This document shows positions 43,309 to 52,109 of a DNA stretch of 64,000 nt, piece by piece. The stretch comes from Acidobacteria bacterium Mor1 (lineage in GTDB: Bacteria > Acidobacteriota > Polarisedimenticolia > Polarisedimenticolales > Polarisedimenticolaceae): contig CP011806.1 of the NCBI GenBank assembly GCA_001664505.1, positions 2,456,904 to 2,520,903 of the forward strand. The letters run 5' to 3'. The number at the start of each line of letters is the position of its first letter. The first letter of the stretch is position 1. The translations under genes were made by a program, and so were the position numbers. The notes under the pieces were generated by a model. The model did not search any database. It was given only the letters and a program-made list of their open reading frames with translations, and had not been told where the DNA came from.

Positions 43309-44006
43309 CCGGCGAGGCTGCCGTAGAGGGCCAGGGTTTGTTCGCCGACCACCGGGCCGGCCCAGGCCATCAGTTCCTTGATCGCGGGATCGTGGCGCAG
43401 CTCGTCCCGGGCCGCGATCAGCGGCGCCGCCATGGTCGCGAGGGACACATCGGCCACGGTCAAGCGGTCGCCCAGAAGGAACGGACGGCCTCCCAGCCGC
43501 TCCAGGGCCAGGGCCGCCGCCTTCTTCGCCTCGGCCTCGTCCCGCTTGTTGCGTCCTGCCGAAAGGCGGAAACGCCGGGTCACCGCTCGCTTGCCGACCC
43601 GCACTCCGATGAAACGTTTGAGCGCCGAGGCGTCGGAAAACCAGAGCTGCTCCAGCGCCCCGGGGGTCACCAGCACGTTCCAGTAGGCGATGCGCCGGGT
43701 CAGCGCCATGAACGCTCGATCCGCCCAGTCCTCCAAGAGCCAGCACTCGGCATGCAGCGCCGGATCGTCGGGCAACAGCGACGGCTCGGGATAGGCCCGC
43801 TCCAGGTGCCGCAGGATCGCCGTCGAGTCGGCGATGCCAGCGCCGCCATCCTCGAGCACGGGCACCAGCGCCTGCCCCGACGAACGGGATACGGCGCTGC
43901 GGTCCATCGGAGCGATGTCGTGGGTTTCGTAGGCCAGGCCCTTGAGTTCCAGGGCGCGGCGAACCTTGACGCAGTTGTGGCTGAACGGGATCTGGATCAG
44001 ACGCAT
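43305..44006 (-). CDS. Glutathione S-transferase-family protein
   Basis: A 233-residue GST fold. The N-terminal thioredoxin-like domain begins MRLIQIPFSHNCVKVRRAL with the S-x-x-C active-site region, contains LVPVLEDGG and ADSTAILRHLE, and the all-helical domain ends with FLLGDRLTVADVSLATM. ATG 44006 is chosen; GTG 44024 is a weaker alternative. The gene starts 23 bases after the glgC stop on the same strand, so they may be cotranscribed. Its stop overlaps the convergent transporter gene by 4 bases. Confidence 0.85.
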   Translation of the reverse strand: MRLIQIPFSHNCVKVRRALELKGLAYETHDIAPMDRSAVSRSSGQALVPVLEDGGAGIADSTAILRHLERAYPEPSLLPDDPALHAECWLLEDWADRAFMALTRRIAYWNVLVTPGALEQLWFSDASALKRFIGVRVGKRAVTRRFRLSAGRNKRDEAEAKKAAALALERLGGRPFLLGDRLTVADVSLATMAAPLIAARDELRHDPAIKELMAWAGPVVGEQTLALYGSLAG

Positions 44007-44029
44007 CCGATTCCCGTCCGGCACCTGGG

Positions 44030-45310
44030 CTAGATCGTGGTGCCGTCGGGGATGATCGCGTTCTTCTCGACCACGACGATCCCCTCCCGAATGGCCCAGC
44101 CGTCGCCCGAGGCGTCTTCGAGCCCTTCCTTGTTGACGATGCGTACGTTCTTTCCGATGCGGGCGTTCTTGTCGATGATCGCCTGCTGGATCAACGTGCC
44201 GTCGCCGATCCCGATCGGCGGTGCATCGGCGGGGCCGTCGGGCGGGAACGGATCGGCGCCCATCAGCAGCGACCGGCGCACGGTGGCCCGGCGCATGGTG
44301 GTGCGCATCCCGACCACCGAATGTTCGATGGTCGACTCGTCGATGGTCGAACCGTCGGCGATGATCGAATGGTTGCAGCGCACCCCGTTCATCCGCGACG
44401 GCGGTGGGAAGTGCGGGTTGGTGAAGATACGCCAGTTGGAATCGTTGAAGTTGAACGGAGGCGCCGGCTGCACCAGATCGAGGTGCGCGTCGTAGAACGC
44501 CTTGATCGTTCCGATATCCCGCCAGTAGTCGTCGAAGAAGTAGGCCTGGATCTTGCGGTTCTCCAGGGCCGACGGGATCACGTCGTGACCGAAGTCGTGT
44601 CGCTCGTTGTCGAGAATCTCGGCCAGCACGTGCTTCTTGAACAGGTAGATGCCCATCGACGCGAGATAGGGCCGGGTCGAGGACAGACCGTAGGTCTGCA
44701 TCAGGTCCGGCGAGATCTCCATGCCCTCCCGGGCCTCGGCATCCTTGGGCTTCTCGCGGAACTCGATCACCCGGCCGGAACTGTCGACCCGCACGGCGCC
44801 GAAGCCGCTGATCTCCTCGGTGGAGCAGGGCAACACCGCCAGTGTGATGTCGGCGTCATGCTCATCGTGCATGCGCAGCATCTCGCGGTAGTCCATCCGG
44901 TACATGTGGTCGCCCGAGAGCACCAGGGTCAGATCACCCCGGGCCTCGGTGAAGATATCCAGGTTCTGGCGCACGGCATCGGCGGTGCCCTGGAACCACT
45001 GCTCGCTCTTGGGCGTCTGCTGGGCCGCCAGGATCTGCACGTAGCCCCGGGAGAAGACGTCGAACTTGTAGGTCGCCGAGATGTGGCGGTGCAGCGAGAA
45101 GGAGTTGAACTGGGTCAGCACGAACATCCGGTTGATGCCGGAGTGAACACAGTTGCTGACCGGCAGGTCGATCAGCCGGAACTTGCCGGCGATCGGGACC
45201 GCGGGTTTGCTGCGCAGCCGGGTGAGTGGATCGAGCCGGGTACCCCGGCCCCCGCCGAGGATCACGGCGCAGATGTCTCGGACCCTTTGGTTCCAGATAC
45301 TCACGCGCAC
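44030..45310 (-). CDS. glgC: Glucose-1-phosphate adenylyltransferase
   Basis: Makes ADP-glucose from glucose-1-phosphate and ATP, the first committed step of bacterial glycogen synthesis. The 426-residue product has [20 protein letters not shown] (nucleotide binding), the regulatory and catalytic segments [29 protein letters not shown] and DYWRDIGTI, and a C-terminal left-handed beta-helix ([20 protein letters not shown]). Start GTG 45310 or GTG 45304; both have a partial ribosome site. No other glycogen genes are in the window. Confidence 0.95.
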   Translation of the reverse strand: MRVSIWNQRVRDICAVILGGGRGTRLDPLTRLRSKPAVPIAGKFRLIDLPVSNCVHSGINRMFVLTQFNSFSLHRHISATYKFDVFSRGYVQILAAQQTPKSEQWFQGTADAVRQNLDIFTEARGDLTLVLSGDHMYRMDYREMLRMHDEHDADITLAVLPCSTEEISGFGAVRVDSSGRVIEFREKPKDAEAREGMEISPDLMQTYGLSSTRPYLASMGIYLFKKHVLAEILDNERHDFGHDVIPSALENRKIQAYFFDDYWRDIGTIKAFYDAHLDLVQPAPPFNFNDSNWRIFTNPHFPPPSRMNGVRCNHSIIADGSTIDESTIEHSVVGMRTTMRRATVRRSLLMGADPFPPDGPADAPPIGIGDGTLIQQAIIDKNARIGKNVRIVNKEGLEDASGDGWAIREGIVVVEKNAIIPDGTTI

Positions 45311-45346
45311 CTCTGTCCTATGACATGGGAGGGACGCACGAGTGTA

Positions 45347-45949
45347 CTAGATTCGCGAGACCCCGGTCGACATTCTTGTCCAGCAAGGCTGACAGTAGCG
45401 CTCTTCCTTGGAATCCACGTCCGGAAGCACCTTGCTCGGGGAGATCGGGCAGGCGGGGTTGGCGCACTTGGGCATGCCGGAGACCCGGGCGATGACCCGC
45501 AGCATCTCCTTCATCAGCCGGGTCCGCTGCTTGGAGGGGTCCGCCTTGCGCCGGTGGAACGCTTCCTTGAGCCGCCGCACCGAGACCACCCCCACCTTGA
45601 ACTTGGGGCTGAGATAGGCGAAGACGCCGTCGCTCTTCTCGGTGTAGAGGTCCAGGTCGGTGACGAACACCGTGGCGTTCATCGAACTCATCGGCACGTT
45701 GGCAGCGCTGTCATCGCCGCCGATCACCTTGGTTACCCGCAAGGGGGCCATCTTGCCCCTGAGGTCGGCGAGGAAGCCGCTGGCGTCATGCTGGCGCCGC
45801 TCGAAGTTCTCGGTGCCCCGGGGCACCGGCGCCGCCTCGCGCAGCAGGATCGGGGAACCGAGCACCCGGGCGACCCGGTTGGCCGCCTCCTCGACCTCCT
45901 CGACATCCATCCGGGCGACGGGGATCACGGAAACACGCATCTCGGACAT
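45347..45949 (-). CDS. Archaemetzincin-like protein lacking the catalytic histidines
   Basis: A 200-residue protein that aligns with archaemetzincins along its length: FVTDLDLY, VGVVSVRRLKEAF, and the C-terminal zinc site C162-x4-C167...C186-x2-C189 (KCANPACPIS, RYCQPCW). The catalytic signature HExxHxxGxxH is replaced gap-free: the three His positions are R151, R155 and K161, and the catalytic Glu is V152 (MLRVIARVSGMPKC). The structural zinc site is retained. I infer a non-proteolytic member. ATG 45949 follows GGGAGA. Confidence 0.78.
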   Translation of the reverse strand: MSEMRVSVIPVARMDVEEVEEAANRVARVLGSPILLREAAPVPRGTENFERRQHDASGFLADLRGKMAPLRVTKVIGGDDSAANVPMSSMNATVFVTDLDLYTEKSDGVFAYLSPKFKVGVVSVRRLKEAFHRRKADPSKQRTRLMKEMLRVIARVSGMPKCANPACPISPSKVLPDVDSKEERYCQPCWTRMSTGVSRI

Positions 45950-46082
45950 GGTCTCTCCCGGCATCGTCCGCCGGCCCGTGCTGCGGGCCGCCCGGTCGAA
46001 TGCGCCGTCGGCACTATAATCCTTCCCGCCAAACGGCGAAACACGGGCGCCACCTGCCCGGGGCGCCGGGCGCGGAGGCTAG

Positions 46083-49000
46083 ATGGCGACGGCGGATACG
46101 CTGCGCGACGCCGCGTCGCGGGAGGCCGGCGAAAACCGGACCCGGATCGCGGCGGCACTTGAGACCCCGGACCCCGAAACCGACCGCGCGATCGTGGCGG
46201 CCCTACGCTCGGGGCCGGACCCCGACCAGGTGCTGGGCTCCCTGGATCTGGAGGCCCTGGCGGGCCTGGCCGACCGCTTCGCCGAGGCCCTGGGAGACGC
46301 CCCGACCCTCGAGCAGCGGCGGGAGGCCTGGGACCTGCTGGACCAGCTCCGCAGCCCGGAGATCCTGCGGCGGATCCCCGCCGCCGAGGTTCCGGCTTGG
46401 TCTGACCGACTGCTGCGGTTGATCGAGCGCTCTCACCTGACGGTCGGACCGCTGTTCAGGCACCGGGTCGAACGCTACGGCTCCAAGACCCTGTTCGAGA
46501 TCCCGGTGCGCAACCGGCTGCAGAGCCTCTCCTGGCGCCAGACCGCCGGCCGGGTGGAGCTGCTGGCCCGGGGGCTGCTGGCCCTGGATCCCGACGGCGA
46601 GCCGGGACCGGTCGCGATCCTCTCGGAGAACCGGCTGGAGATGATCCTGGCCGACCTGGCCTGCCTGACCTCGGGGATCGTCAACGTGATGATCCCGGCC
46701 AACTCCACCGCCGAGGACGTACAGTTCATGCTGCGCCACGCCGGCGCCCGCACCCTGATCGTCTCCACCAGGGAGCAGCTGGACAAGATCCGCGAGTGCC
46801 GCGAAGAGCTACCCGAGCTGCGGCACCTGATCGCCATGGACGCCCGGGTCGGCCGGCGCAAGGACGTGCTGCACCTGGAAGCGGTGGCGGCTCGCTCCGA
46901 GGAGACTCCGCGCTCGGTTCTGTTCGAACGCTCGGAGGCGGTGCGCATCGAAGAGCTGGCGACGCTGATGTACACGTCGGGCACCACCGGGCACCCCAAG
47001 GGCATCCAGTTTTCCCAGCGCAACCTGGTGTTCAAGCGCTTCGCCCGGGCGCTGGCGATCCCCGAGATCGGCGAAGAGGACGTGTTCCTCTGCTACCTGC
47101 CGCTGTTCCACACCTTCGGCCGCTACCTGGAGATGCTGGCCAGCATCTTTTGGGGGGCCCGCTACTGCATGCTGCCCAACCCGTCGGTGGACGCGTTGCG
47201 CCGGGGCATGCAGCGGCACCGGCCCAGCGTGTTCATCAGCGTTCCCAAGAAATGGATGGAGCTCTACGAGACGATCACCGCCCAGGCCGACCCGATGGAG
47301 GCCAGCGACGATCAGTTGCTCGAGGCGACCCGGCGGGTCGTGGGCGACCGCCTGCGCTGGGGCCTGTCCGCCGCCGGCCACCTGGATAGCGAAATCTTCC
47401 GCTTCTTCCAGGCCCAGGGGGTCGAGCTGATGAGCGGCTTCGGCATGACCGAAGGCACCGGTGGCATCACCATGACCCCGCCGGGGGCCTACCGGGAAGA
47501 CTCCCTCGGCGTGGCGCTTCCGGGCATCGAACTGCGGCTGGCGGAAGACGGCGAACTGCTGGTGCGGGGCCCCTACGTGATGATGGGCTACCTCGATCCG
47601 GTCGAAGGGGAGGAGGGACTCGACGCCGACGGCTGGCTGCCCACCGGCGACCTGATGGAAAAGGACGCCGACGGCTTCCTGCGGCTGGTCGACCGCAAGA
47701 AGGAGATCTACAAGAACATCAAGGGGGAGACCATCGCCCCCCAGCGGATCGAGAACAAGTTCCGCGACTTCCCCTCGATCGCCCGGGTGTTCCTGGTCGG
47801 CGACCACCGGCCCTACAACTCGGTGTTGATCTATCCCAACCCGGAGTTCGCCGAGATCGACTTCGCCCATGCGGCGCCCGAGGAAGTGCGGGAGCACTTC
47901 CGTTCGATCGTGGCCTCGGTCAACAAGTTCCTCGCACCCTTCGAGCGGATCGTCGACTTCGCCCTGATCGACCGGGACCTCGATCCCGAGCGCCAGGAGT
48001 TGACCCCCAAGGGCACGCCGCGGCGCATGACCGTCGAGCGCAACTTCCGCGAAGTGGTGCAGGGGCTCTACCAGCGCACCAGCATGCGGCTGGGCCTGCT
48101 GGAGCTGGCCTTCCCCAACTGGCTGTTCCAGGCGATGGGCCTGACCGCCGGCGACGTGCGGGTCGACGACGACCGCATCGTGATTCCCAGCCGCAAGGCG
48201 GAGCTGTCGGTGCAGCTCGCCGGCGACGGCCTGGTACAGGTCGGCTCCTGCCTCTACCGGCACAAGGGCGGGACCTTCAACCTCGGGGCGCTGCTGACCG
48301 CGCCGCACCTGTGGTTGGGCAACGAGGCGCTTTGCGCCTTCGTCGGCCTGGATCTGGCGACCCTTGAGCGGCCCGCCCGGCTCGACCCGACCCTGGCCTG
48401 GCACGGCCGCCCGGAACCTGCCGAGACCGCCGCCCTCGAGGGATCGCTACAGGACATTGCCGAACGGCCCGAGCTGGACCTGTCGGACCTGCACGTGCTG
48501 GCGCTGGCGTTGGCTGGCGACCATGAGGCCACGGCGCTCTGCGCGTTGGAGCTGATCGAGGACTCGGTCAGCGACGATGCCACCCGACTGGCCGAACCCG
48601 CGCGGCGCCTGCTGGGCCGGGCCGCGGCCTGCGGTGCGGACAGCATCCGCCGCCGCGCCTTCCGCATCCTGGTGCCCTTCGAGAAGGACGGCCGCTTCCG
48701 CGCGACCCTGGATCGCTTCCTGGCGGCGCCGGGAGAGTTGCTCGACGACGACACCCGCGGGGCGCTGGTGGACACCGACATCAGCGAGAACCGGCTCCAG
48801 GCGTTCATCGATTCCGCCCGGGTGTTCATGCGCAAGCCGGACCTTTCCGCACACGAGAGTGCGGTCGCCGTCAGCCTGCTGCAGTTCCTGGCCGAGTACG
48901 GCGCCGTGCATCCGACCCGCTACCGGCCCTTGCGCGCGTTCCTCGTGCGCTCGATGCGTTTTGCCCAGCGGCCGGAACTGCGCGAGGCGGCAGGCGCCGC

Positions 49001-50798
49001 GGTGGAGAAGCTGACCGGCGGCTTCCGCGAATGGCTGCGCCCCAGCTCTCGAGTCGCGGTCGATCCCGAAACCGGCAGGGAATACCGCTGGGAAGACGTG
49101 CTGGCCTTCGACGAGGAGGTCTCGGCCCCTCACCGCAAACGGCTGCTGGCCGCGTTCAAGTCCACCAGCCTGCTGCGTGAGGCGATCTTCCTGTTCGCCG
49201 GCAACACCACCATTCGACTGAGCGACATCCCGCCCCGCGGCGTCTGGGTTCGCGTGCTGGGGCAGGAGCGGGCGAGCAAGACGGTCTACCGCGCAACGGT
49301 TCAGACCCGGCTACACGGCTCCTACGACCTGGCGATCAACGTCGCCGACGAGATTCCCCACGAGGACATCCGCGAGGAGATCCACTCGCTGATCCTCTGC
49401 GCCGACGCACCCGGCCGCCCGCCGCTGGTCGAGGACTTCGGCGGCTACTGGAAAGACGCCAACCTGTGGAGCGAGGAGTTCATAAGCGGCGAAACCCTCG
49501 ACCGCGCCCTGCGCCGCCACGCGCGGCCCAGCGACGACAAGCGGCGCTTCTCTCAACTGTGGCCGTTCCTGGCCTGGTCGAGCCTGGCGGCCTACGTCGA
49601 CTTCTGGAATCGCACCGGACGGCGCTACGAGATCGCTCCCGGGAAACTGGGCAACGTGATCGTGCCCAGCGACGACTACCACACCGGCGCGCGTCTGGTC
49701 TCCCTGGCGGGACGGCGACGATTCAAGGGGCTCGTGCCCATGCTGTTCTCGATGCGCGACGAGTTCGTGCGGCCGATCGAGGAGCAGTACCAACAGCTCG
49801 CGGGCCTGGTGCGCTGGAACATCATCCTCTCGGCGGTGCTCGAGGTGGTCGGTCAACAGGAGGGCCTGGAGCTGCTGCGCGAAGCGACCCGCGACGCCGA
49901 CGACGAACAGGGGCGCCGCCTGCGGGGCACCGTCGAACGCTTCGCCAACCATGTCGAAGGCCGGGGCTTCATGCCCATGCGGCTCTACTTCGCGATCAAG
50001 CGATTCCGCCGCTGGTTGCGCCTCGCCGACTCACCCACACCCCAGGCCCGGGCCCGCACCTTGCGAGAGCTCTACGAGACCTACGGACTTGAAAAGCTGG
50101 GCAACGACTACCCGGCGATGCGGGTGCGGCTGTTCCGCCAGACCGTTTTGCGCGACGCCTCCCCCGCCCTGGCCGAGGGACTGGAAGAAGTCATCGGCGA
50201 ACTGCGGCAGCGCCGCATGGCGGTGGACGATCTGGTCTCCTCGGTCACCGACCTGCGGGCGCGCCTGCGGCTCAGCGAGGACGAGGACTACTTCCTCACG
50301 CGGCTGTCGTTCCCCTACCTCCAGCCCGAGGACACCGCCGAGTTCGTGTTGGGCGAAGGCTCCGGACACGCCAGCGAAATGGTGGTCACCCGGGAAGACC
50401 GCGACGGCAACATCTTCCGCATCCGCCACGCCATGAACCCCAAGGAGGTCGGCAAGCTGCACCAGCTGTTCCTCCAGGCCAAGCTGGACGTACGCTTCCG
50501 CCCCGAGCACCAGTACCTGGTCGCGCTCAACCCGCGGCACCAGATCATCGGCGGCATCTACTACGACGTGGAGCCCGAAGGGGAAACCGCGCACCTGGAG
50601 AAGATCGTCGTCGCCGACCCGTTCCGTAAGGCGGGCGTGGCGGACTCGTTGATGAACGAGCTGGTCAACCGGGCGCGAGCCCAGGGGATCAAGGCGATCA
50701 CCACCGGCTTCTTCCGGCCGGAGTACTTCTACGCCCACGGCTTCAAGATCGAGAGCCGATATGCCGGGCTGGTGCGGCCGCTGACCGACGAGGGCTAG
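46083..50798 (+). CDS. Giant fusion: acyl-CoA synthetase, central unknown region, C-terminal GNAT acetyltransferase
   Basis: A single open frame of 1571 residues. Residues 110-670 are an AMP-forming long-chain acyl-CoA synthetase (296-MYTSGTTGHPKG, GFGMTEGTGG, GWLPTGDLMEKD, DRKKEIYKNIKGE). Residues 670-1400 are of no family I can name; part of it (about 1085-1240, EEFISGETLDRAL and PGKLGNVIVPSDDY) has a phosphotransferase-like look. Residues 1440-1571 are a GNAT domain (KIVVADPFRKAGVADSLMNE, GFFRPEYFYAHGFK). No signal peptide. It may activate an acyl group and transfer it to an amine within one polypeptide. A TATAAT hexamer is at 46015-46020. Confidence 0.85.
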   Translation: MATADTLRDAASREAGENRTRIAAALETPDPETDRAIVAALRSGPDPDQVLGSLDLEALAGLADRFAEALGDAPTLEQRREAWDLLDQLRSPEILRRIPAAEVPAWSDRLLRLIERSHLTVGPLFRHRVERYGSKTLFEIPVRNRLQSLSWRQTAGRVELLARGLLALDPDGEPGPVAILSENRLEMILADLACLTSGIVNVMIPANSTAEDVQFMLRHAGARTLIVSTREQLDKIRECREELPELRHLIAMDARVGRRKDVLHLEAVAARSEETPRSVLFERSEAVRIEELATLMYTSGTTGHPKGIQFSQRNLVFKRFARALAIPEIGEEDVFLCYLPLFHTFGRYLEMLASIFWGARYCMLPNPSVDALRRGMQRHRPSVFISVPKKWMELYETITAQADPMEASDDQLLEATRRVVGDRLRWGLSAAGHLDSEIFRFFQAQGVELMSGFGMTEGTGGITMTPPGAYREDSLGVALPGIELRLAEDGELLVRGPYVMMGYLDPVEGEEGLDADGWLPTGDLMEKDADGFLRLVDRKKEIYKNIKGETIAPQRIENKFRDFPSIARVFLVGDHRPYNSVLIYPNPEFAEIDFAHAAPEEVREHFRSIVASVNKFLAPFERIVDFALIDRDLDPERQELTPKGTPRRMTVERNFREVVQGLYQRTSMRLGLLELAFPNWLFQAMGLTAGDVRVDDDRIVIPSRKAELSVQLAGDGLVQVGSCLYRHKGGTFNLGALLTAPHLWLGNEALCAFVGLDLATLERPARLDPTLAWHGRPEPAETAALEGSLQDIAERPELDLSDLHVLALALAGDHEATALCALELIEDSVSDDATRLAEPARRLLGRAAACGADSIRRRAFRILVPFEKDGRFRATLDRFLAAPGELLDDDTRGALVDTDISENRLQAFIDSARVFMRKPDLSAHESAVAVSLLQFLAEYGAVHPTRYRPLRAFLVRSMRFAQRPELREAAGAAVEKLTGGFREWLRPSSRVAVDPETGREYRWEDVLAFDEEVSAPHRKRLLAAFKSTSLLREAIFLFAGNTTIRLSDIPPRGVWVRVLGQERASKTVYRATVQTRLHGSYDLAINVADEIPHEDIREEIHSLILCADAPGRPPLVEDFGGYWKDANLWSEEFISGETLDRALRRHARPSDDKRRFSQLWPFLAWSSLAAYVDFWNRTGRRYEIAPGKLGNVIVPSDDYHTGARLVSLAGRRRFKGLVPMLFSMRDEFVRPIEEQYQQLAGLVRWNIILSAVLEVVGQQEGLELLREATRDADDEQGRRLRGTVERFANHVEGRGFMPMRLYFAIKRFRRWLRLADSPTPQARARTLRELYETYGLEKLGNDYPAMRVRLFRQTVLRDASPALAEGLEEVIGELRQRRMAVDDLVSSVTDLRARLRLSEDEDYFLTRLSFPYLQPEDTAEFVLGEGSGHASEMVVTREDRDGNIFRIRHAMNPKEVGKLHQLFLQAKLDVRFRPEHQYLVALNPRHQIIGGIYYDVEPEGETAHLEKIVVADPFRKAGVADSLMNELVNRARAQGIKAITTGFFRPEYFYAHGFKIESRYAGLVRPLTDEG

Positions 50799-51054
50799 AA
50801 GCGGGGCGGTGCTTGGGGGAGGGGTTCGCCGCATTCGGCGTCTCGAGTGTCAAGTCGCTTGCTGGTTGCGGATTCATGACGCCGCGAGAGCGTGAACGAT
50901 ATTCACGGCACGCATATCCCTGCGATATTCGAGCGTCCTCCGCCTCGGACGTCATCGCTATGGATCAGGATCTTGAGACCCCGTGGGGGCTTGGAAGCGG
51001 GTTCGTTGTCCGCCGCGCGAATCCGGCGTACTCTTTGGGCAGGAGCGATACGGC

Positions 51055-51606
51055 ATGGCACATCTCAAGAGAAAGCTCGAATACTCGGATCTGGAGGCGA
51101 CGCCGGACGACGGAAAGCGCTACGAGTTGGTCCGCGGGGATCTCCTCGTGACGCCCTCGCCGCGAACGCTCCATCAACGCGTGTCCATGCGCCTCACCCA
51201 GCTCCTACACGCCTACTGCGAGGAGCATGGAACCGGGGAGCTCTTTGTGGCTCCTACGGACGTAATCCTCACTCCCCAAGACGTGTTTGTGCCCGACTTG
51301 CTAGTCACCGCAGCTACGGCAGATGTCACCGAACGCGGAATCGAGGGAGCGCCGCGCCTCGTCGTCGAGATTCTCTCGCCGTCCACTCAGAAGAATGACC
51401 GGAACATCAAAGCCGTGCGCTATGCGGAGCTCGGTGTGGAGCACTTCTGGCTGGTCGACCCGGCCGACCAAACCTTCGAGTGCTACCGCAGAGTGGACGA
51501 TGCCTTCGAACTGGCTACCGAAGCCAAGGGCGACGCGCACTTCGAACCTCCGGACTGGCCCGGCCTGATCATCGACCTGAGCCCACTCTTCCGAAATGCA
51601 CCCTAG
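51055..51606 (+). CDS. Uma2-family (DUF820) putative restriction-fold protein
   Basis: A 183-residue protein of the Uma2 family with a PD-(D/E)xK nuclease fold. The core PDLLV (D81), RLVVEILSPST (E105) and the following KAVRYAELGVEHFWLVDP are all present, so the active site may be intact. The family is abundant in cyanobacteria and some other groups and its biological role is not settled. ATG 51055 follows GGAG with suitable spacing. Isolated gene with 256 bases of unassigned DNA upstream. Confidence 0.86.
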   Translation: MAHLKRKLEYSDLEATPDDGKRYELVRGDLLVTPSPRTLHQRVSMRLTQLLHAYCEEHGTGELFVAPTDVILTPQDVFVPDLLVTAATADVTERGIEGAPRLVVEILSPSTQKNDRNIKAVRYAELGVEHFWLVDPADQTFECYRRVDDAFELATEAKGDAHFEPPDWPGLIIDLSPLFRNAP

Positions 51607-51692
51607 CGCCGGTGACCGCTTCGACGCGCCCACGAGGCCCTGAGCCAGCCAGCCGACGAGCCCCAACCCCCTGCCCCGGGCATAGCTCCGAG

Positions 51693-51980
51693 TCAAGGGA
51701 TGTGATCTTCGTCCAGCGGCCGGTCGACGAAATCCGGTTCGTGGTTCACCTGCCGCTCCTCGGCGGCGGTCTCCGCGGCGGTGACCTCCTCCGGTGAGAG
51801 CAGGTTGCAGCTCTCCGCCTCGGCGTCGAAGACCAGCACCAGCTCGCCCACTTCCAGCGCCCGGCGCACCTGCTCAGACTTGATCTCCGCGTCGGTGTGT
51901 TCGGTGCCGTCCCGGGAGACGTACTCCTCGATCACGGCGGCGAGTGCCTCGGGGCTGAGACGCTGGTAGGGAACGATCAT
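51693..51980 (-). CDS. YheU family protein (UPF0270)
   Basis: A 95-residue protein that matches UPF0270/YheU: MIVPYQRLSPEALAAVIEEY, then EQVRRALEVGELVLVFD and ESCNLLS. The fold is small and helical and the function unknown. ATG 51980 is preferred; an upstream in-frame ATG at 52004 would add eight residues without homology. The C-terminal 25 residues are acidic and extend beyond the usual family length. Confidence 0.82.
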   Translation of the reverse strand: MIVPYQRLSPEALAAVIEEYVSRDGTEHTDAEIKSEQVRRALEVGELVLVFDAEAESCNLLSPEEVTAAETAAEERQVNHEPDFVDRPLDEDHIP

Positions 51981-52027
51981 CGGCGGCACCTCGAGTGGAA
52001 GCACCGCCGATCTTAGCCGCGGCGTGA

Positions 52028-52052
52028 CGGCCCGTCGAGAGGGTACGGGCCG
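52028..52052 (-). terminator. Hairpin downstream of the secreted hydrolase gene
   Basis: CGGCCCGT (52028-52035) and ACGGGCCG (52045-52052) form a perfect 8-bp stem with a 9-base loop, about 58 bases after the stop of the hydrolase gene. There is no U-run, so termination is only a guess. Confidence 0.35.
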
Positions 52053-52109
52053 CCACGCTGTATCGCTAATCAGAGTCGCATGGATCGGTCGTTCCAGCGA
52101 AGCAACGGG

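Noticed and set aside
46809-48404. Long open frames antisense to real genes (also around 3741-5117, 7511-9781 and 59728-61059)
   Set aside because: They are products of high G+C codon bias, have low-complexity His/Arg/Gly-rich translations and lack homology, and the opposite strand encodes recognisable proteins.
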